Assembly (NCBI RefSeq): GCF_901933205.1
Contig: NC_044581.1
Location: forward strand, 8,666,001 to 8,730,000
Reading direction: 5' to 3'
Length of the DNA: 64,000 bases
Source: Camarhynchus parvulus
Taxonomy: Eukaryota > Chordata > Aves > Passeriformes > Thraupidae
Below are positions 48,493 to 63,687 of the stretch, piece by piece (the stretch's first letter is position 1; every line of letters begins with the position of its first letter). Position numbers and translations under genes: made by a program. Below the pieces are notes generated by a model. The model had not been told where the DNA came from and ran no database searches. It saw only the letters and a program-made list of their open reading frames with translations.

Positions 48493-51400
48493 CACAAGCC
48501 CCTGCCCCTCTCAGCATCTCGCACCAGCTCCCCCTGTGCTCATCACCCAGCCCTGCCTGGGCAATCTGTGATCCAACCCAGCCTGTTTTAGTCTGGCTAA
48601 AGCCAAGATGAGCGAAAAAAAGGGTATCTGAAGGACAAAGTCATTGGAAAAATGCCTACAAGTTTGTTTGGTGTTTTTGGGGTTTTTTTTTTCCCAGGAA
48701 AAAATGGGGTCATCTGGCTTCTCTTCTTAAAGAAAACTTTCAAAGGAACATTTGAAAATTCCAGACTTAAAGTATTTCAAGTTTTGTTTCAGTTTAATCC
48801 TTATATCTTCCCCTGAACACTGACAACAGCCTCTCAATTTTTTACTTTCCCACAGCAAACCTGAACAGGTCACTGAGTTCCTAAATAGGAATGGAAGAGA
48901 AAAACCCCTCTGCTGCAGTTTTTATGCAAAATTGAGAACCACAAAGGCACAAACCACTGGGCTGAGCTGTGCATGGGACTGTTTCCTAACACAGTGCTGG
49001 GGAAGGGTCTCCCTGCTCACTCACCCAGCCCTGCTGCAGCTCATCAAAATGCTTCTTTGGGAAACCGTGTTTCAGAGGAGTCTTTGTGAATTTTTAATGC
49101 TGTGTGCTACTTAGTGTTTGCTGAATTCACAATTTTCCACACCACCTCAGCAGCATCTGCTGCAGCCATGAGACCTGGAGCAGCACACAGCCTTCCCCAG
49201 CCCTGCTGAGAGCCTGGATCACACAGATCCCAGGGAGAGGCCCATGGGCAGTGCAGGGAGAGGCTTCCAGAACCTTGTGATGCAGAACTTCCCCAGGGCA
49301 TCACCCAGGTTTAATCTGGATATGAGTGGTGCCCTGGGAGCACAGAGCAGCACTGCCCACACTGGCATGCTGAAACCAGCAGAACTGCAGCCTCTGCACA
49401 GGGAACTCTGCTCTCAGCTCTTCTGTTCTCTTTAAGGTCTTACAGAGCCCAAAGGTGAGGGCAGGAGAGCAGAGGGGGGAAGTGCTGGATGCAGGTGTGA
49501 GAAACCAGCTGGGAAGGAGGAGAAAAAGGGGAATGTGGCTCATGAAAGCCAAGACACAGAAGCTGTCTGACACAAGGGTGAAGCGTGACCCTTCTGCTTT
49601 TGGCAGAACCCAATTTACACAGGGTTCTGTGTAAAACCCTCCAGCCCTTAGGGTGATGCTTAACAGTTTCCAAGACAAACCACACTCAGATGAGCTCTCT
49701 TCTGCTATCCCCAGGCCCTGGTAAGAAAATCACTGGAATCCTTTTACAGTTTTTAAAAAAAGAAACAGCACCAAAAAACCTCCCACCAGAACCCAAGAGC
49801 ATCTAGATTCACAGAAGTGCCATGCCAGGAAATGCTGTACAAGGTACTCTTAGGAAATCCAAACTGCTAACACTTTTTTTCTCCCCCAAAGCTGAGGAGC
49901 CCCAAGCTGGGAACACAGCCCTGCTCCATTCTGCTCAGGAGTACAGAGGCACTACAGAATACTACAGCAGGAGTAAAGATAACCCAGCAACCAAGAAAGA
50001 AAACTCAGGAGCCACTCTGCACATGGACAACTCACTGAGGGTTGCCTGGCTTGGCAATAGAAACACTTGAGGGAAGTCTGTTCTTCTTTGATACACTGGG
50101 CATTATGAGCTTTAGGTAATGGAATAGAAAATGGTAGGTTTAGCCCTTGATGATATCTCCTGTGATGTTTGATCAAACCCTCCTCGTGTGGAGGAGGTGA
50201 TTTATTAGCACAGATTGGGCCCATTTGAAGAAAGAAGCATCCTGGTGCAGGAGAAGGCTCATCTGAGAGCTGCATCAAAGCAGCAGTTTACAGAGAGGTT
50301 TTCTGTCTCCCAGCACTACCAGCTCACATGTCAGTGCCAAACCTGCCATGCAAAAGCTTTCCAGAGAGCAGATAAGCATCCCCACAGCCTTGGAGGAGCC
50401 CAGCTCTCTGCAGGCTCTCCTTTGCCTGCAGGAAACACACTCAAATTTCTGCCTTCCCAAACTGTTAGCACAGGCTGGATTTCCAGACTGGTTCAATGCA
50501 CAAAGCCATGGGCGAAACACAAAAAAAGGGACATAATAAGATAGGAGACAGGGAACAGAAGAGTCCTTGCAAACCAGTGGGGTTGGTGAGGGCCAGGGTG
50601 CTGGCCAGGCCATGCTGTGGTGCCTGGTCAGGGGACATTTCTGCCTGAGGGCTTGGTGACATTGGGTGTGGGAGATGACACAACATTGCTGTTTCTAAAT
50701 GTCCACCCTAATGAAAGAGCAGCTAATTCCAAACCTTGCCTGTCTCTCCCATGGAGCACACACTGCTGTGCTTTTGCAGAGAGAAGGATGCTCACAATGG
50801 GCTCTGTGGTTTCCTCCCTGCCCAAATCCCATGGGATTTTGGCTGTGCTACAGAACAAGGTGTGGCTCCTGATGCTGATCCAGCTGCTGATGGAAGCTCA
50901 GCCCCTGTGAATGTGCACCCAGTGCTGCTGCAATAGCTGTGCAGTGAGGAACATTTAATCCTCATTCTTGTTTTACAAAAGGATCAAAATGCTCAGCATG
51001 CTGACAATACAAAGGTTTAGCAGCCCAGCACAGAAATACCTACTGCAGGCTTGAAACCTGAATACTAAAATTCTAGAAGACAGACAGTAAAAAAAAAAAA
51101 AAAACCCTACTCATGCTGCACTGCAATGGCCCAGTCCTGCTCAGTACTGATTTATGAATATAAGAAACTGCTTTCTTTGACAGTGCCTGGGTTCTCCAGT
51201 CACTTGCTGTATGAATACATTTGCTCAGGTTGGTAAAGGGCTCTCAGAAAAGCACAGGGCAAGGGAGCAAGTGGCCCCAGTGATCCGTGTGAAGGGCAGG
51301 CGAGGCACAGCTCAGTCGGGCTGCATTTGCTGAACAGCAGCCACCTCTCCCTGCCTGCTGACCTTTGAAATGTCAGGCACCTCATTTAGAAAGCAACAAT

Positions 51401-52176
51401 TGGGCTTGAAAAGTTTTTAAGGCTCTGTGTCCTGCTCCAGCCAATTTTGCAGACAGGGTCTCCCACTGCTTGGTTTTTCCTTGCCCTTCATCTCCCCAGG
51501 GTTTCAGCATTCAGCACCTCGTTCTCTCAGGCTGCTCTTGGTACAGGAGGATTTAATATTCCTGGCTATGGGCAGCCCCACTTTTATAACTTATTTTCAT
51601 TCAATTCTACCTCCAGTTAAATGCTAGAAAACCTTTTCCCCCTCTGATTTCCAGCTTAGGAAAACCTTTTGCAAGATCTAAACTCTGCTGTTTTCCTACA
51701 ATTAGATTACAGGATGCAGGAGAGAGGAAACGAGTTTAGTTCCTTTCTTGGAAAAATATAAATATTTTATCTTGTTTTTACAGTCTTATGCAAGGACTTC
51801 CATTTATAGCACTCACTTTTTTCCCCACTGTTTGACACATACCAAGTGCATTAATTGATACCACAATCCCTCCAGCTACAAAAGGATAATCAGACAATTC
51901 TGCACATGGCTGTGTTTGCATGCAGCCAAAGCCTGAGCTTCAAAAAGCCCGGGGACAGCCATGCATTCCTCATTCCCTGCCTCTGATCTCCAGTTTGAAA
52001 CCCAGACAGACAAGCTGTGTCTTCCTGCCAATCAGCAGAAAATTTCAAATTAATTCATGGTCCCTTCCTGCCCCTCTGTCCTTCCTTTCCTCTTATCCCA
52101 CCCCATGGGGATGTCACAGGCGTTAAATGAGTGCTGCACATTTGCTCTCTGCAGATGGTGCTGGTGCCAAGGAAGG

Positions 52177-52282
<106 letters not shown>

Positions 52283-54850
52283 TACACTGCAGAGCCTATT
52301 GATGTGAATACACTGGTAAAGATTTTGATAAATCTTGAACATTTTGCCAGTATTAATTCAACCTTTTTTAGGAGGTGGGGAGGGATGTATAAAGGAAAAG
52401 AGAAACAACTGCTGGCACTACAAAGGCGAGGAAGGAAAAGCAGCCTTGCTTAACAGAGTGTAGCATGTTTGAAAGCCACCAAACCAGCCAGCTGGAAAAG
52501 TAACATCTCCATGATGAACAGAAGATCCTTTAAAAGGGAAAATAAGCCTCAGTGCACTAATTTTATGAGCAGACCAGGCCCCAGCCTGTGCTTTGGTGCT
52601 GGCACAGCAGAACAGCACACAGCCAAATCGCTGTGTGCCTCACGCAGAGCTCCTGGAGCCAGGCTGAGGCTTGAGGAAAAGAGCCCCCACTGATGTGCAA
52701 AGCAGCAGGAGCACCCAAAAGCCACACTTGGCAAAGCCTTGGAGCCTTGCTGCTCTTGGAGCCTGAGAGGTTGGAAAGCCAAGCAGGGCTGAAGGCGCTC
52801 CCATGGGGGCCTCAACACCAGCACCCAGCTAGGGCACAGACCTGGCAGCAGGATCTGCTCTTGGAGCCAAACCCCAGGGCAGGCTGGGTCCATCCTTGGA
52901 GCCAAGCCCAGCTGTTCCAGCCCTCTAAAGCTCTGCTGAGGGGCAGCAGGAGCGTGGCCAGAGCAGCTCCCTCTGCAGCTGGCACTCAGCTCTGCTGTGG
53001 CACCTGGCCAGCACAGGCAGCCTGCACCTCTGCAAAGGGCTGCAGCAGGGTCACAGAAAAGAAAGTTCCACTCAAAAAATAATTCAGAATTATCTCCACC
53101 TCTAAAACTTTCTGAAAGTGGTGCAGGCTTTTTCCAGAGCAGCACACCACCCTCCCATGGAGCAGCCATGGAACCAGAGACACTCAGGCTCCTGCTTCTC
53201 AGCCCCTGAACATCCATTTCACTCCTGCTCACACATCCTGCCATGAAAAAAGATTGGCTGTTCCTGCCCCTCAGATTATCCTTGCTGGGAGTTACAGATG
53301 TGGATGTGTCATTGTTTCAGCTTCAGATATGCCTTTCCCCACTGCAAGTCAGTAAGATACACCTTTCTCTCATGTGTATGTTATCTGGTATTTTTAATGA
53401 GTGAGAAAGATAAGGGGAAGAAAAAGAAACCCAGGATTTATAGCTGTTCCTGGCCAATTGCCTGAACACAGGCTGCCAGAACATATTTTCTCACAATTGT
53501 CAGGCAAAAATTGCTAGCACATTATGAGGATAACTTGCAGCAGTGTATTTGTTCTGGATTCAATTTTTGCCTTATTTAATTTTAATAGCTATAATAAAAA
53601 AATCTTCAATAAATACAGCTGATCTGCAGAAGATACCTAATTAAAAAGGATGCCAGAGCCCAGTGCTCTGTCCCTTGTTCCCACAGCAACAAGAGCAGAG
53701 GAGAGCATGCAGGCAGAGAGGCAAGAGGAGTGCTTTTCCTCCACTGAAGATCTGCTCCCCTTCCCCTGAGGGACCTTCCCAGGGATTAAAGGCAAACATA
53801 GGATAGCCCTGCTCCTTAGTGAGATTTAGGTGGTGTGGCAAGAGAAATAACCTGAGCAGAGGGTCACAGAAGAAGCCTGTGGTGGTGGCAAAGGCATTTT
53901 AAGGAGTCCCCACCCTCATCACCCCCACTGGGTGTGCACTGTCCCTCTGCTCCCTGTCACTGCTCAGCACACACGGGGAGCACACAAACTGCCCCAGGTG
54001 AAATCAGGGTGAAACATCCAGGCTGGATGCACCTCTGCACCAAAGGCAGCATTTGCACCAGCCCTCCCAAGGGAGATTCACTGAACACAAATTGAACCTC
54101 TGAGGGAAGTCATCTCACAGCCCCTGCATGCCTTTGAATGCAGTTTGGGAAATGTGGCACTGACACCCCCACCAAGGCAGCAGGACAAAACCAGGCCTTT
54201 CTTGATCTCAGTTATGGCACATATTTAATCTGGCAGGATACTATATACAGTCAAGCTGCAAAAATCCTTTCCAAGCACTTTAAAATTGTGTATCTGTTAA
54301 AAAAAACGAAACAAAAAACCCCCTACCAAACCAAAACCCAAGAAAACAAAAACAACATTAGCAGAAGAAATATTAAATTGCTGTATCTACTTTGAAAATT
54401 GTTAAATCCTCAATGCCCATCACTTCCCTGATTTGGCACTCTAGCCAGAGCCTTCCCTTTCCCTTGTGCCATGCAGAATCTTCCTGCAGATTCCCTCCTC
54501 TCCTGAAACAGGAGCCAGCACTCACAGCTACATCTCATCTCCACATTCCCTGGCTTCCCTGTGGCAGAAGTGCCCCATTCCCCACCAAACCTGCACTGAT
54601 TTGTCCCTGCCCAGGTACCAGGGGCTCCTGGTGCAGCCCAACCTCTGCAGACCCACCAAGTGCTCATGGCTGTCCCCTCTGGAGTGTGCCCAGCTACCTG
54701 GCCTTTATCTCCCCTCTGAGGTTTGCTACCACTGACCTGAGCCAGAGGCACATCCCCAGCACCTGGCCCAGACAAGGAGCTGGAATCACTTCAGGCCTTG
54801 TGTCATGAGCTCAGAAGAGATGTCAGGGCGGATTCCCATTGACAAAGAAA

Positions 54851-54910
54851 ATACATTAATATAATGTTTACATACATTAATATAATTTATATACATTAAT
54901 ATAATGTTAT
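54851..54910. repeat. AT-rich tandem repeat, 3 copies
   Basis: Three copies of ATACATTAATATAAT with variable spacers, giving units of 19-21 bases. An isolated AT-rich patch in NECAB2 intron 2. Confidence 0.93.
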
Positions 54911-55460
54911 AACTGAAATTGCTATCAGGATACCTACAGCCATGTCACTCCAGGTCAACAATCATCATGTTTCAGAAAAACCAGGGCAAGAGCCACCACT
55001 TTAAGGCACTATCAATAAAGGTTACATTTTTGGGGTTGGGTTTACAAGTGGGTAATAGCTCCACAAGTGTTTTATCATGCCCTTTGCTGGCTGTCCTTGT
55101 GCCATGTACACACATTTGCTCTGCAGCCCCCAATTAAATCTCTCAACTTTGGCTCTGGAAAGAAACATCTTTAAAAATCCTCTCAGCTAATTGAACAACT
55201 TTTCAAAGTCTCCTCGGTAAACCACAATTCTTTATTCCCACTCTCCACAACATGGTCATTAAATCTCCTACAATAATATATCCCGTTTACTCCTGTCCAG
55301 CTGAAGCCTCTAATGAGGCTTGCAGGAGAAAACCTACATCTCCCAGTCCACAAAGAGAAGAAGAAAATAAACTCCATCTCCTTTGGGTTGCGCTGTGTGT
55401 CAGACCCTACTCAGTGTGCTTCAAAGCTGAAGGAAACACTGCCCTGGGGATCAGAGGCTC

Positions 55461-55580
55461 AGCCCCAAATTGCCAGGCTAGAGCCAAAGCCCTGCTCCAC
55501 ACCCCCTCCCTGCTCCTCTCAGCCCCAAATTGCCAGGCTAGAGCCAAACCCCTGCTCCACATCCCCTCCCTGCTCCTCTC
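55461..55580. repeat. 60-bp tandem duplication
   Basis: Two adjacent 60-base copies (55461-55520 and 55521-55580) that differ at only two positions. Both start AGCCCCAAATTGCCAGGCTA. The near-identity points to a recent duplication in the intron. Confidence 0.97.
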
Positions 55581-58500
55581 AGGGACACTCACAGCTGATA
55601 TTTGTGTCCAGCCCTCTGTACTGAAGGAATTGAAAGGAGGAGCTGAGAGGGTGGATAGAGCAGAGAAAGAGCATTGTCTGTGAAAATGCACAGGCTCTGA
55701 GCACACAGACCCCCCCAGAGGCTGAGCACAGCTGCCCTCCCCACTGCCCATGGGGTAGAGCCCAAACAGGGGCATCTCCTTGCCCTGCCAGGTCAGCACT
55801 CACTGAGCACAGGGAGCAGTGTGGGCAGGCAGGTTTGAACATCACACAGGGACAAACACAGACAGCAGGAAGGCTCAGCTGATGGAGCAGACTGGGAATC
55901 CACCTGTGGGGCAGGCTGGTGGGGGTTTCCAATGCAAAAGCTCTGCTCCAGTCTGCTCCTCCGCATGTGAGCGCAGAGATCACAGCTCAGCAGTGGCCCA
56001 AGGGCTGACTCTTGTGCCCAGAGAGCGCTCACACGGGGATGACCCTTCAGGTCAGCAGCATCATCTGAGTTTCTAACAGGCTGAGGTGTAGCCTAATGTG
56101 CAAGTGTAAAAGCCTGTGTGCTTGGTGTCTGACTGACTCTGAGGTTCAGATCCATTTATTGCTGATGCAGGAATGTCAGGAAGCCCTGAAGGTTACAGCA
56201 GTTAATGGCTTTTACCACGGGTTTTGCTCAGCAGCTGAATTTTTGAGAAAGAGCGGAAAGAAAGGCTCAGCAGCCACGAGGAGGATGGTGCTGGGCACAA
56301 AAGGCAGCCAGGAGCTGCCAGCACAGCCCTGGAGTGCAGCAACATGTGGTTAAATATATTTTACAGGCACAAGACAGAAAGCACCACAGGCAGCAAGCAC
56401 GCCTGAAGGAGGCCAAATACCAAGTAAAGCTGATTTTCTAAGTTTTTCTTTAAGTCAGGTTTGATATTCTAGATGAGGTTTTACAGCAAAAGGGCAAGGA
56501 CACAGGAGATGGCCACCTGCACTGTAAAGTACCTTGAACAGTGAGGAAAGGGCACTCTGCACAACACCAGTCAGGAACCTGGGCTACCAGAGATCAGCTG
56601 AAGTGTCAGCAGCCAGCTGCACTCTGTTTAAACAGAGGAACATTCCCAGCTCATTATAACCCTGCCAGTCCCATTCCTTGCTCCTGGTGGTCACACTGAG
56701 ACCAACAGTGCCTCCATTGCCCACTGCAATGAAGGATCTCACAGCACTTTCTATTTTGGCTGCCTGTTCTCCCAGCAGGACAACAGAAATTACAGTTTTG
56801 GACAGTAATAGGCCATAAATCGATGCTGTGCAGAAATAAGTGGAATATGGACATTTCTGTTGTGGAAATTAAAGTTTTTGTGCTGTCACATCATTGACTT
56901 GAGTTCTTGGGGGTTTCTGGGCTGAATCCAAACTTTGCCCAGCTCAAACCTTCTCTGGCTTAAGCCTGGCACTAAGCAAGCCACGTGTGGGCCCTGATTA
57001 AAGCCAGGCTGCTGCATAACTCAGCCTGTAGCGTGTGAGGGTGCAATTGTTAACAAAGTCATAACCCAGTGCACCCAATTCAAGGTCTGCCCTGCAGAAT
57101 TAAGGTTATCTAGAAAAAAAAAAAATCCACCCCTTGATTCTAACATGAATTTGCTAACAAGCAACTTTAGAAGAAAAACAGATCCTAAAAAACCCCCAGC
57201 TCTTCATTTCTGCTGCACACAGCATGCAGCAGATACCCTCAAATCTTTGAAGAATGAAAAAGGCAGCCCTGAAAGGGCAAGAGCAGCTGGGAAGTGCCCT
57301 TTCATGCCAGTCAATGATGAAAGTCAAATCACAGAATCCTTTCCTAGGTTCATAGTGATGAAGGGTGGACAGAGGTACTGGACACATCTAATGACAGCCT
57401 GTAGAGCATGGAAAGCAGCCACCTTTCACAATTCTCTCAAAATTCATCATCTGGTGGATAGGTTTGTTTATTATTTTGGGAACAGCATGTCCCAATTCAA
57501 GCAGATGTCCTCCCTCCCAAATCATGTGCTCTGAGCTTTGCAAGGACTTGGAAGCGTAACCGAGAGACCTTGGGGATGATACAGGAGTCCAAATAACTGA
57601 AAACAAATTCAAACTTTCTCCTTGTAAATAAAGGTCACTGCACAGTCTTACAAAAAGGTGCTTTTTGATTGTCACATGAAATCTAGACTATCTAAATGCA
57701 AATCTTTTCTTATTTACATAAAAGACAAAGATGAATACATTCAGACTGGTCATCTGGTCATGGAAGACCTATCAGATTTACCCACAGTAACAAAGCCTGA
57801 TTCATCACTGAATTTTTCTACTTATATGTGGGAGGCTGCTAATACTGGTTTTGTTATGCAAGAATTATAAATATTCTCACTGAGAACTAATGACTTAATT
57901 TAGATGCACCAGCAGGATAGGAATAGCTGAAGGTTTTCCCAGCACATGAGGAGCAGTGGCCATGCAGAAGGTAATTACCTGGCTCTAGAAATAAGTGGTT
58001 TTGAAGAGTGATAACCCATTAAGACAGGAACTGCAAAACACTCAAGAGCTCAAGACAGTTAAAGCACAATTCACCACAGGGCTTGTGACTGTGGAAGGAG
58101 GGGTTATGTGTGCAGCAGGAAACTTATTAGGTGTTCAGGGTCTTTTTATTCTGATATTATTTTTATATATATGGAGTAATCAGTGCCCTAACTTAGCATC
58201 TTTCTAAGATCCAATAAAAACACCCAAAGTTACAATGCCTTAATTTTTCTTCCTTGGATGCCTTGAAATCCGGGTTATAGAAGTCCTAGTTGCTTACAAC
58301 AAGTCCTGTGCAAGTGTATCTTCTAAAAGGGCCTCAATTTCATGGGCAAATGGGGGAAGGGAGGCATTTCAAGTCTTAGAAACAACTTGTGGGCAGTTCC
58401 CAAGCTAAAAATGGGGTCTTTGGATCATCTGCTCACCAGTGATAATTTTCTCCATCAGTCTCTGTGCATTTCTCTGTGATCCCACACTACCAGAACTGAA

Positions 58501-61500
58501 GAGGCTTTTTCACTCCATTTTGCCCCGTTTTCTGTACCAATAACTCAAGATCAGCAAGAGGGACTCAGAGTGAAAGGAAGAAAAGGAAGCATTCACACAG
58601 CACCCTGTGTCTGGCTGCACTTGTGAATTAGAGCTGTAGGCACGTCCACAGACAAACACCCATTTCTGCCTACATTGGGCTCACTAGAGGGGATCAAAAT
58701 AACTTCTCCAGGTGGGGTCTGGAAAAGGTGGGTGAGACTATGAGAACTATTACCACTAAACATCCTGCAAATTCCCCAGATCTGCAAAGTCCTCAGAGGA
58801 ACTGTCCCTGCCTACAAACACAGCACTGAGGACAGGCACACAGCATTTGTGAAGGCTGGAAATTGCTGGAAATTGCTGGCAGCTTCACCCATGTGTTCCT
58901 CTGGAGAGCCCCTACACCAGGATTCATTCAGCCTTCTCCCTCTGCTGGAGGCCCAGGACTTTCCCTGCTCTCCCACCACCATCCCCTCATCAAGAAATCC
59001 CGCCCATGGAGAAGCCTCACTCTCTTATTTTGTGTACTGGCTTAACAAGGCTGATTTCTACTCAGCTGACACTTGGGACGTGCCTTCTTGAACATTATGA
59101 AGAACTTGAGTTATTGAACATCTCAAGCTGGGGCTGAGAGATGTGCCTGAGGCTTTTCATTTGCGTCGTTTTGTTTTTCTGCCTTTTTCCAGCTTTTGGA
59201 GCCTGTGAGGTCCCCATGCCAGGGGTCAGCAGGGGCACCACGGCCACAAAGCCCCCAGGCAGAGCAGCAGTGCCAGTTTCTGTGTAGGCAGCAGAGCTCC
59301 CTCTCCTCACAAGGGCACAGCCCCACTCACAGCTGGCCAGGCTCCTTGGCCAGTTTGTGGTGATGCTGATGTGCAAATGCAAAGCCATTTGTGCTCCCCT
59401 CTTGTCAGGAGCTCTCTATGTGCCCCCGTGGCTTGTAGTGCAATTTGCTATGGGACTTGGAGCCCTGGGATGTGCAGACCTTTCCTTACACAGGATAGCA
59501 GCATAAATCTCATTTAATGAGCTCTTAAGTGACTAACAGAAATCTGTGAGCAGCTATTTAAAGGACAAGCCCTACTGGGATAGGAATGGGCACAATGCCA
59601 TTGCCCTCATGGCTCTTAACCAAGAAGCCCTTTCCAAACACCAATTCCTGCTTCATTCATGCTTCCCTTTTTTCCTTTATTAGCTCTGCTACGTCCTCTG
59701 CAGGCCCTCAGCTGATCATTCAAACCACTGAAAGCTGAAACCTCCTCTCAGCATTTGTACTCTGGGTTTCTTCACACTTCATTGGATTTCATTTCTGATA
59801 ACAGGAGCTATTCAGGACAGCATGCACTGAATGGCTCCATTCCCATCCTTCTCTAGGTATAATTTGAAGGGAGAACCAGAACAGTTTGGTACAGAAATCA
59901 CAAGGACAGCAGCAACAGGAAGATGCCAGGTTGACTGAACCACAGTACTAACTCATCACTGGTCACTATCAGGGGCAATACTGCCACTGCCAGCTCCTCC
60001 TGCCATTTTCTGCAGGAGTTTTATAACCAAGGTTTTGGCATATTTCCTTTTGCATCTCTTCTCTTCCAGGGCAGAGGTCCAGGGGAAATCACCTAAAGCT
60101 GCATTGCCTGGGAAGTGAGACCTGTGGGTGGGTCAGACTGGTGGCCATGGCCATGAGCAGGATCTAATAATTACAGCAAACCCCACCAAACTAAAGCACA
60201 GATTCAAGCTGCACTTTGCATTTAGCTACGCTCCAGGCATGGGGGCTGGGTAGTTGCAGTGAGTTGGAGATTTCCAGATAAAACATTGGTTTTTGGGAAG
60301 ATGCTTATCTATAATGGATTGTTAGCAGTTAGACTGTTCTGCCAAAATAAAACTCTTTTAATCTTTCAAAGAGAATCCTGGGCTATTTAATTGATTAGCA
60401 GCTTTCTAATGAGAGGATTAAGTACACAGTAGATAACTGAGATGATTGGCAGCTCTACTGCTCCAGCCTAAAACAAGATGCTTCCTTTTTCCCAGCACAT
60501 TCCAATCAAACGATTAAGTATTGTTTACTGGGACTGGGAGGATTACAAGACAGTAGGTGGATTTATTAGCAGAGAAAGGAAAAACACTCCTACACAAAAG
60601 AAAAAGATTATTTTGAATGACTAACAGCCATGCCCCTGCAAAGCATGACTAGATCTAACAGAGTTATTCACTCTCAGGTTACACTCCAGCCCCTCTCCCT
60701 TTTTCAGACCATTTGTCAGTTTACCCAGTTGTCTCCAATGTGCTTAGCATTTCCAGGTGCCTCATGCAGACCATTTTCTGAGTTTATCATGTAGATAGTT
60801 ACAAAACTACTTGATGTTGTCACTGGGGAAAAGGTTGGGAACTTAGCACACATTATAGACAGAATCTCACTCCTCTGGAACAGGAGACCAAGATGTTTTT
60901 TAACAAGCAGGAGCTGCTTCATTAGCAGCCTTTTAGTACATGTAGGCACTGAATCAAATCACCTAAATACAAGTACCTGAACATGGCAGGGGAAATAAGA
61001 TGGTTTAGCATCTTGCAGCAAGAACATCCAATTTTACTCGAATTAACAATTTATGTAAGAAGGTTTGGAAGAAAGGGGGAGGGGGAAGATGCTCTTAAAT
61101 TCAAGCTATCAGGCTCCATAGTTACTGTGCCTGAACCAGCCACTCTGCTTTAACACAATATGTACCATTTTTACCAGGCTGGGGGGAAAAAAATCAAAAT
61201 GCTGAAAAGATTTCCAAATTTATGACCTCTGGACTGCACATTAAATGAGACTACTCCTTATCTTACAATCCCTTCCTTTGCCTTTTAGGTAAGCCTCTAA
61301 CCCTCTGATCTCTGCATGGAAAAAGCTAAACGAGATGTTGTAGTCAAACCAGATGTCAAGAGCCGAAGTTTTGTTCAGATTTTCCCCTGCCCTATTTCTG
61401 CAGGGTTCCTGCACAGCTCTGTGAGAGTGGCTTTGGCACAGCTGAGGAAAGCAAGGGCTGCCAGCTCTGGGTGAAGCTGCCAGCCCTCCCTGCCCTGGGA

Positions 61501-63662
61501 GCTCTCCCTGGCGTGCCCCATCACACTGGGTAAGGACCCATCTCAGCTGGTTCAGCAGAACAGCAAAGCCCCTGCCAGACAGGAACCTCTGCAGCTGTGC
61601 ACACCACAGAAAGATGTGAACAGAGTCAAATATTTTGGTAATCTTGTGTTTTTAACAGTCTGTCCAGGGCTCAGGGCCCCATCCTGAGATTCTGACAAAA
61701 ATGAAAAGTGTGAGATTTTCATTTTTCCTCAGAGGGCTGTGCACAGCACCTGCTGTGAGACATAAAAGCAGCAGGCTGATGCTTCCACTGTTCCTTGGAG
61801 CTGTAACAGGCAAAGCCATGAATAGGCTGAATTTCAACAAATCAATAAATGAAAGTCCAGAATGTCACAGAGAAATTGTGAAAAAGAGATCCCCAGGGAT
61901 ACGAAATACAAAGATATTACCTCTGGCTCTGGAAACCTCTCAGCCCTAGTTTTCAGAGAGGCTGTACCAATGGAAATATTCTTGCACATCTCCTGCAGCA
62001 GCTGCTGTGAGCTGCAGGAGGCTGGAGAGGGGCTGTGGGGAGCTGTGATCCCAAAGGGCTGCAGAGGAACACACTGAGCTAATTATAATGAGTGGCAAAC
62101 TCTGTTATCCAGAGTTCATCAAATATCAATGGCTGGTGACACTGGTCACCATGGGTGGCAAGTGTCAAGGAAAAAGCAGCATCTAAAGAAATGTGAGGAG
62201 AACCCCTGGAGGATGCACAGTCCTTCAGAGGATGGCCCCAGGGACACAGTCCCTGCTCTGTGGCACTGAGGGCAGGGATGCCCAGTGACAGTGACATGTG
62301 CCCCAGAGTGCCACCTTGCAGGAGCCAGCCTGGGGACAGACGTGTCACTTAACTGCAGCTGCTTTGTGCCAGCCTGTGCCCCACTCCATGAAAAGGGAAG
62401 GGCAGCATTGACCCCATGGAGAGCAGGGCACCCACTGTGCTCCCAGACACTGGAGCTGCAGGTCCTGGGCACTGCAGGCAACAAGAGTGGGAGCAGGGAT
62501 GGAGAAAGCTCCTTCACCAGAGAGCACCTGGCCTTCCTTAGAGATCCAGCTACTCTCCCTGCATTGAGGGTCAGGAGAGGCAGCACAAATTACCTTCTCT
62601 GCCTGGGCTCTGTGGTGCTGGTCTCCTCACCCCCTGCAAGTGCAGCTCCTGCTCTGACCCTTGGCAGTTCCAATACCTGCCCAGCACCATCTCTGAAGTC
62701 AGTCAGTCTGGTGCCAAGACCATAAACTCATTTTTTACTCTCCACTCTCCTTGCATCACACAATTGCTCAGCTTTTCTAAGCAGCAATCTTCAATATCTC
62801 ATTACTCTGTCAGTTGCCATTACCAAGTGCCCACAGTTCCATGGCATTCACTTCTTAATTTGAGCCAGCTGGCAGCAGCTCCTTACCCAGGGGCAGTGAG
62901 GATACCCAGCTATGAGCCCCAGCAGAAATCAGGGATCTCCCTTTTAAAGCTGGAGGAGAACAACCAAACTCTCCCCTGTGCTCCTCTGCAGAACCCTCCC
63001 ACAGGTCCCTCTGCAAACACAGAGTTTTGATGCACCTTTCATTTTCATCTTGTACAATAGGGAAAGAATAGACACTAGCTCTTGGGATTTTATCTAAAAT
63101 TAAACTGCTTTTCAGGATGTGGAAGGATCCTGGGGTTGGGCTCTTCTTTCCTTAAGCTTGTTACCTTTCCAGTTCTCCCTTTCCAAGTCATTTAATGAAG
63201 ACTCATCCAGGTTATTCCAAATGTAAGGACTTGGCTGGGCTCAGTGCAGGTGTTCAGCTTTCCACAGGCACAATGTGTGCTGCTCTTTGGTGTATGGTCC
63301 AGTCCCTCAGGAACCAAACTATTAATATTCACAAGTTAGGTTTGTTTTCCAAAGCTACTTCAAGCTTACCAAGGCATGGATCCTCATTTATCACTTACCT
63401 GTGATTTATTTTTATGTTGTTTTTGTGAAATTGTTTGTAATCTGGTGGATACTGCCATGCCAGCTTGCATACCAGGATCACTTCTGCTCTAAGTACAACT
63501 TTTCCAAAAAAACCTCAAAAGTTTTTCTGATGTTTCAAGTGTATCAGCATCAGACCCAGCCAACTGAGCAACATTTAAACACTTGGATGTTACTATCAGG
63601 AAAAACAGTAATACTGACAATAGTCCAATCAAAAAATGTGAAGTATGAATGCACAGACTTAC

Positions 63663-63687
63663 CATTTTTGTCAGCTCTTCTGAAAAT
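63663..63687 (-). CDS. NECAB2: NECAB2 exon 2 (25-bp microexon, start of EF-hand 1)
   Basis: This exon encodes IFRRADKN plus the first base of the next aspartate codon. It is the entering helix and first three loop residues (D, K, N) of the first EF-hand. The acceptor has a long CT-repeat tract and ends ttcaattctag; the donor AATG|gtaagt is near-perfect. Exon 3, 27 kb away, continues the loop in phase with DDGKLSLEE. The motif IxRRADKNDDGKLS is a signature of the NECAB family. The exon is too short to find without its neighbours. Confidence 0.92.
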
